Shown here piece by piece: positions 59,668 through 64,000 of a DNA stretch of 64,000 nucleotides. The position numbers were made by a program, and so were the translations under genes. Numbering within the stretch: position 1 is the stretch's first letter; each line of letters begins with the position of its first letter. The DNA is from Thunnus maccoyii (Eukaryota; Chordata; Actinopteri; Scombriformes; Scombridae). Under the pieces are notes generated by a model, which worked only from the letters and a program-made list of their open reading frames with translations, did not search any database and was not told where the DNA came from. The DNA is taken from assembly GCF_910596095.1 (NCBI RefSeq), contig NC_056555.1, positions 13,446,001 through 13,510,000 on the forward strand, written 5' to 3'.

Positions 59668-60048
59668 TTAAAGGACCAGTCTGTAGGATTTAGTGGCATC
59701 TAGTGGTGAGGTTGCAAATTGCAACCAACTGAATATAACTCCCCTCACCCTCCTCTTTCAAGTGTGTAGGAGAACCTACGGTGACTGCGAAACTTGCAAA
59801 AAAGGTGGAAGGCCCTCTGTAGAGCCAGTGTTTAGTTTGCCCATTCTGGGCTACTGTAGAAACATGGCAGTGCAACATGGCAGCCTCCATGGAAGAGGAC
59901 CCGCTCCCTATGTAGAGATATAGGGCTCATTGTAAGGTGATTATACACTAATTAAAACACATTTATTAATATCATATTAATATTATATTCCATTTCTGCC
60001 GAGTCCGTTCCGCCAGATGAAACTAAATTCTACACACTGCACCTTTAA
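59668..60048. mobile_element. Teleost MITE with TTAA ends
   Basis: TTAAAGGACCAGTCTGTAGG at the left is matched by the complement of CTACACACTGCACCTTTAA at the right, both ending in TTAA. The interior (AGGAGAACCTACGGTGACTG, GGGCTACTGTAGAAACATGG) is a very common fish non-autonomous element. The open frames inside are therefore not genes. Confidence 0.8.
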
Positions 60049-60641
60049 ATGTTTAAAAACGGGTCACCAATATATAGTCTTATCTTTAAAAAAAGTTCAG
60101 TAATTTCCTTATGCAGGTGGGCACTGTAGTTTTTTGGCAAACTTTACTAAAACAGGAATAAACTGAATTATCTAGGGACTATTTTCGACCATGGATTAAT
60201 ACATTCCAGTAAATACTTACGGCAGCAGGACGGTGTACAGAACAGTATGTGGGATTGACTCAAAATACCACAGTGCCAACATTCATGGTCATGAAGGAAC
60301 ATGCCACTTAGTGTGACTCATCGATGTGTTTTTAATAGTTATTGGACAACAGCAACACAGAGGAATCAGGATTTTCTATCTATCAGGATTTGGCTATACA
60401 GACAATATTTAATTAGCCAGATCAATGAATTATTGATTTTGGTCTTGTCATGCAGTTAGGGTTAGACTACATACAAGCCTTATTCATTATAGCTGCATTT
60501 TATGTTGTGTATATTAATACTGAAGCGAATGAACTGACCACCTTAGCTAATACACTAATACACACACAATACACAACATACAAAGGTTTTCATCTCAGTG
60601 GGACTGCTGTGTTTACCTCTGGGCACACACCATGCATGAAG

Positions 60642-60679
<38 letters not shown>

Positions 60680-61150
60680 GCAGACATACAAACCACATAT
60701 TTACATGTTCACAAACACATGTCAACTGGACATTTAATACACACACAGACACAAACACACGTACAGGAATGACCAGCAACATTTACACCTGGGTTCTTTC
60801 CCACATACACACACACACTTAAGTCTTATCTGATGACCTAACACTCGTGTTAGAGGGAAGAGAAACAGAGATAGAGAGAGGTCTGTATTTACCTTTAGAT
60901 CACCCCTCAACTAACATAAACACACACATATACACAGGCTCCATACTGGCCAGCAGCCTGGCGCATAGCAACACGTTTTATCAACAAACACAAGAGGTCA
61001 GATTCTGTGTGTGTGCATGTGTGTGTATGTGTGTCCATTTGTAGCCCAATCACCTTTTGTTTCTCTTAATTTCTACATGCCAAGGTACCTCTCACTCCCC
61101 CCCTTTTCTCTCTTTCTGTGTTTTCTATCATTTCACACTCTTTTGATGCC
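60049..61150. other. Non-coding stretch with (CA)n
   Basis: A (CA)n run at 60644-60678 and scattered CA-rich sequence. No gene. Confidence 0.5.
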
Positions 61151-61154
61151 TCTC

Positions 61155-61240
61155 TTAAAGGAATAGTTCAACATTTTAGGAAATATGTGTATTTGCTTTC
61201 TTTGACGAGAGGATATCAATCTCACATTTATGGGTTAAGC
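61155..61240 (+). repeat. Fragment of teleost MITE
   Basis: AAAGGAATAGTTCAACATTT followed by AGGAAATATGTGTATTTGCT is the start of another dispersed fish element. The remainder is not recognisable, so it appears truncated. Confidence 0.45.
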
Positions 61241-63091
61241 TCTGCACTTAATGCACAGACTTATTGCACCACACACAGCCTATACAGCATTTTATATGTA
61301 TATATTTATGTCATTGTACATGTTTATGTTTATTTTTATATGCTTTTCAACAGATGTGGGGCTACATGTCTGCTATGTCTCTGTATGTGTTTGGCTGTGA
61401 TCCAAGCGCAGCAGCACACGCTATACTAGACCTCTATGAGTTACAGTTTAAATGGAGTATATGGCACCTTTAACCGCTGCAGTTATATGTGCAGTTGATA
61501 AGCAACACACAATCCTCTGAGAATAAATACATGTTTGTGAATTCTCAGAAAAACCATTTAACCGCTACATGTTTTTTATGAGCTGGGTGTGTATACAGAT
61601 GAACATGGAAAGTCTGTGAAAAGCTTTAAAAGACTGACATACAGTGAACTTGGATTTATAAGTCGGGTTTGTGATTTATCTGTGTGTGTGTGTGTGTGTC
61701 TGAATTATAGTGTTGTGAGTTATAGTGTCCCAGCAGGGGAGCCTCTGCACCAGAAAGGGGGTTTCCTGTTCTTTCTTGGCAAATATGACTGGAACAAGTG
61801 GAGGAGGAACAGAAGTGTGACACAACACTCTTGGCTTCAAGCTGCAGCTAGTGATTTATTTTCTATGTGATAATCAGTTCAAGGTTTTAGGGATGATCAG
61901 TTCGCTAATATGACAAACACTGTCTTTCGCTGGTTGAAAATAAAATCTAAGTAGACGTGTGAGTCAAGATTTTAAATCCTGCTCAAGTGGAAGTAAAGGA
62001 GCAGGCATGTGCGTGTGCGTGTGTCTGTGTGATGAGAATACTTGTGAGTTATATCTGTTGTGTTTCACTCTGTGACAGTCTAATTGTGGGTTTATGAAAA
62101 AGAGAAAGCAGGAGACAGAGAGACTGGTCTGGGTGTGTGTGATAATCTAATTGTTTATATCTGGTAGGATCTAAACTTTCGTCTGGTATCACTCATCTTG
62201 GCTTTTTCTGCACACACTACTCTCTAAACTTTCAAAAAAAAAAAAATCTTTTCACGTTTCTGCACACACACACGCACACACAGGGCAGCGAATTGGGTCC
62301 ATTTCCCATAAAGCTGTTTCAGATTCATAATGGGTCTGCTGTCATTTCCACCCCCAAAATGAAAAGAAAACACACACTACCCCTTGGACAGAGGAGAAAG
62401 GAAGAAGAGGGATAGAGAGAAAGGAAGAGAATGGGGGATGGGGTGATGAAGAGAAAAAAGAGAAGAAGATGAAGGGCAATGTATGAGGGAGAAAGAGAGA
62501 CTGAAATGGAGAAAGACCTTAAAGTTAAGAAAAAGTGGGAGTATGGTCAGAAAGAAAGAAAAATGTATTTAAGTAGAGGAATGTTTTGAATTTAAACCAG
62601 TGGTCAGTAAAGTAGCAGAGCATATTTAAAAGAGTTAAAACAATAAAAAGGTAAAAAAAAAACAAAAAAAAACCCAAAAAACAACAGATGTGTAAAGGAG
62701 GCAAAGTCCATAAATTAGATATCCAATTAAATAAAACAAGTTAAATAGTATCACACTCACTACACTCTGTTCTTTACTGTGCTTTCAACCGTCTTCATCA
62801 GGTTCAAAGCTCCAGAACAAACTAGTAAGTGAACCTTGAGTTGGGATTTTATATGGTCAAGAACAAACTTTTATGTGTAACTCAACATGGACAAGAAGTC
62901 CTAAAAGTTCTAAGAAATGTCAACAGATCCATCTCCATGAAAATTAAACCCCATCTGCTGATGAAGACAGACTTGAGACATAATCTGATGCCAAGTGTGA
63001 ATTCCAGTCAAAAAACTACAGTAGAACTGAAGAGTGTCAGTCCACATGTACTAATAATTTTATGTTTCTATCAAAATGTAAAAAGACTGAT

Positions 63092-63130
<39 letters not shown>

Positions 63131-63247
63131 TACATGCACACACAGAGCCTGAAACAGGTGTACCATACGTTGGATATACATTACATTACACAACAACAGT
63201 CATTTAAAGATGAGGATCATGTTGGTCTCGGATGAAAGTTCCTGGAA

Positions 63248-63306
<59 letters not shown>

Positions 63307-64000
63307 TACATGCACGCACACGCGCATGCACACACGCATGCATGCACACACACATTCTCGTTCTTCACACCCACACTCAGAATGTGGCATTTGCCATGTA
63401 GGGGCCAAGAATGGGTTTTACACACACACACACACACACATACCACACACACACACACACACACAGACACACACACTTGTGAATGTGAAAGAGAGGCAGC
63501 AACGTATTCTGGGAGGTGAGAGAAGTGGGAAAGAGATGAGAGGGATGGTGGTCATGGAGGGACACACAGCACCAAGGCACTGTTATCCAGAGAAAAATAC
63601 ACCTGACAATACAGGTAAACACAGTTGTTGCCATTGTTATGACACATGTATACTCATTATTCTATCCACAGGTATTAATATTATATATAATTATTATTAT
63701 TGTTGTTACTATTTGTTACCAGCCTGACAGTGTCCTTCTGGGATTTGCTAAAGTTGCTCGATGGCCAGTTCAGGCTTGTTCACATGCAAGCAACTTTGCA
63801 CGTCTCTGAAATATATTTACCATTCTTGTAGGACTGCTGTGAGTTAATTTTGTGCTTCATGCCCTTTGACCAAGATATGAATGCTATGTCTCAAGCAGCC
63901 CTCAAAGAGGAAATCCTTTTTTTTTTTTTCAAAATTTTGCACTGTGCACATAATCACACAGATTCATGTGGTGTGTCATGTTCAGTGTTGGGCAAGTTAC
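61241..64000. other. Non-coding stretch with purine tract and microsatellites
   Basis: No gene. A purine-rich (GA) tract at 62385-62575 and (CA)n at 63093-63127, 63249-63303 and 63421-63473. Confidence 0.5.
63249..63303. repeat. (CA)n microsatellite
   Basis: About 55 bp of pure CA followed by degenerate GCA/CACG-rich variants to about 63355. Confidence 0.95.

Noticed and set aside
62680-62812. Minus-strand CCTGATGAAGACGG...AAAGC resembling a Penelope-type tail
   Set aside because: Only one motif matches; the GAAACGCGT core is absent. Too weak to call.
63200-63520. Several 60-95 codon frames of His/Thr or Cys/Val repeats here and at other (CA)n tracts
   Set aside because: Pure translations of dinucleotide microsatellites.

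Overview
The window looks like teleost, probably percomorph, genomic DNA. The evidence is intron-split genes with vertebrate splice sites, long (CA)n/(TG)n microsatellites, a Tc1 transposon, several fish-type MITEs, and vertebrate gene families (C2H2 zinc fingers, a bloodthirsty-type TRIM, a ninjurin). All calls come from reading the sequence; no database search was run.

Layout. 1-6.7 kb: mostly non-coding. It holds a CpG-rich CRE promoter candidate near 2.9 kb, a possible 60-nt exon, a CCAAT-rich first-exon candidate near 5.4 kb, and the 3' tail of a Penelope-like element. 6.75-18.9 kb: a large imperfect inverted repeat with arms of about 5 kb and a 1.95-kb spacer holding a LINE reverse-transcriptase fragment. 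Each arm carries a divergently transcribed zinc-finger gene with the same structure: a non-coding exon 1, a 63-nt exon 2 and a zinc-finger exon 3. In the left copy the terminal exon is itself duplicated. 19-27.5 kb: non-coding paralogues of the arm flanks, an inverted pair of exon-like fragments (21.1-21.3 and 24.5-24.9 kb), and an L1-like fragment. 27.7-31.1 kb: a TRIM E3-ligase-like gene on the minus strand, with a 5'UTR splice acceptor and an upstream exon beside an IRF-type motif.

32.3-36.4 kb: the most interesting locus, a ninjurin-2-like gene on the minus strand. Two shared exons (N-terminal helices, first membrane helix) are followed by four tandem, homologous terminal exons. All four have the same acceptor phase and their own stop codon, and each encodes a different version of the last membrane helix and C-terminal tail. 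At least three are bracketed by (TG)n upstream and (CA)n downstream on the sense strand. This looks like a cassette of alternative last exons, which I do not recall being described for ninjurins.

36.4-64 kb: no convincing gene body. It contains a decayed GIY-YIG/Penelope-like remnant, two TTAA-flanked MITEs, a decayed Tc1 element with clear TIRs, an L2-like tail, many microsatellites and one first-exon-like sequence at 59.0 kb. The missing first exon of the ninjurin gene should lie somewhere above 36.4 kb, but I could not find it.
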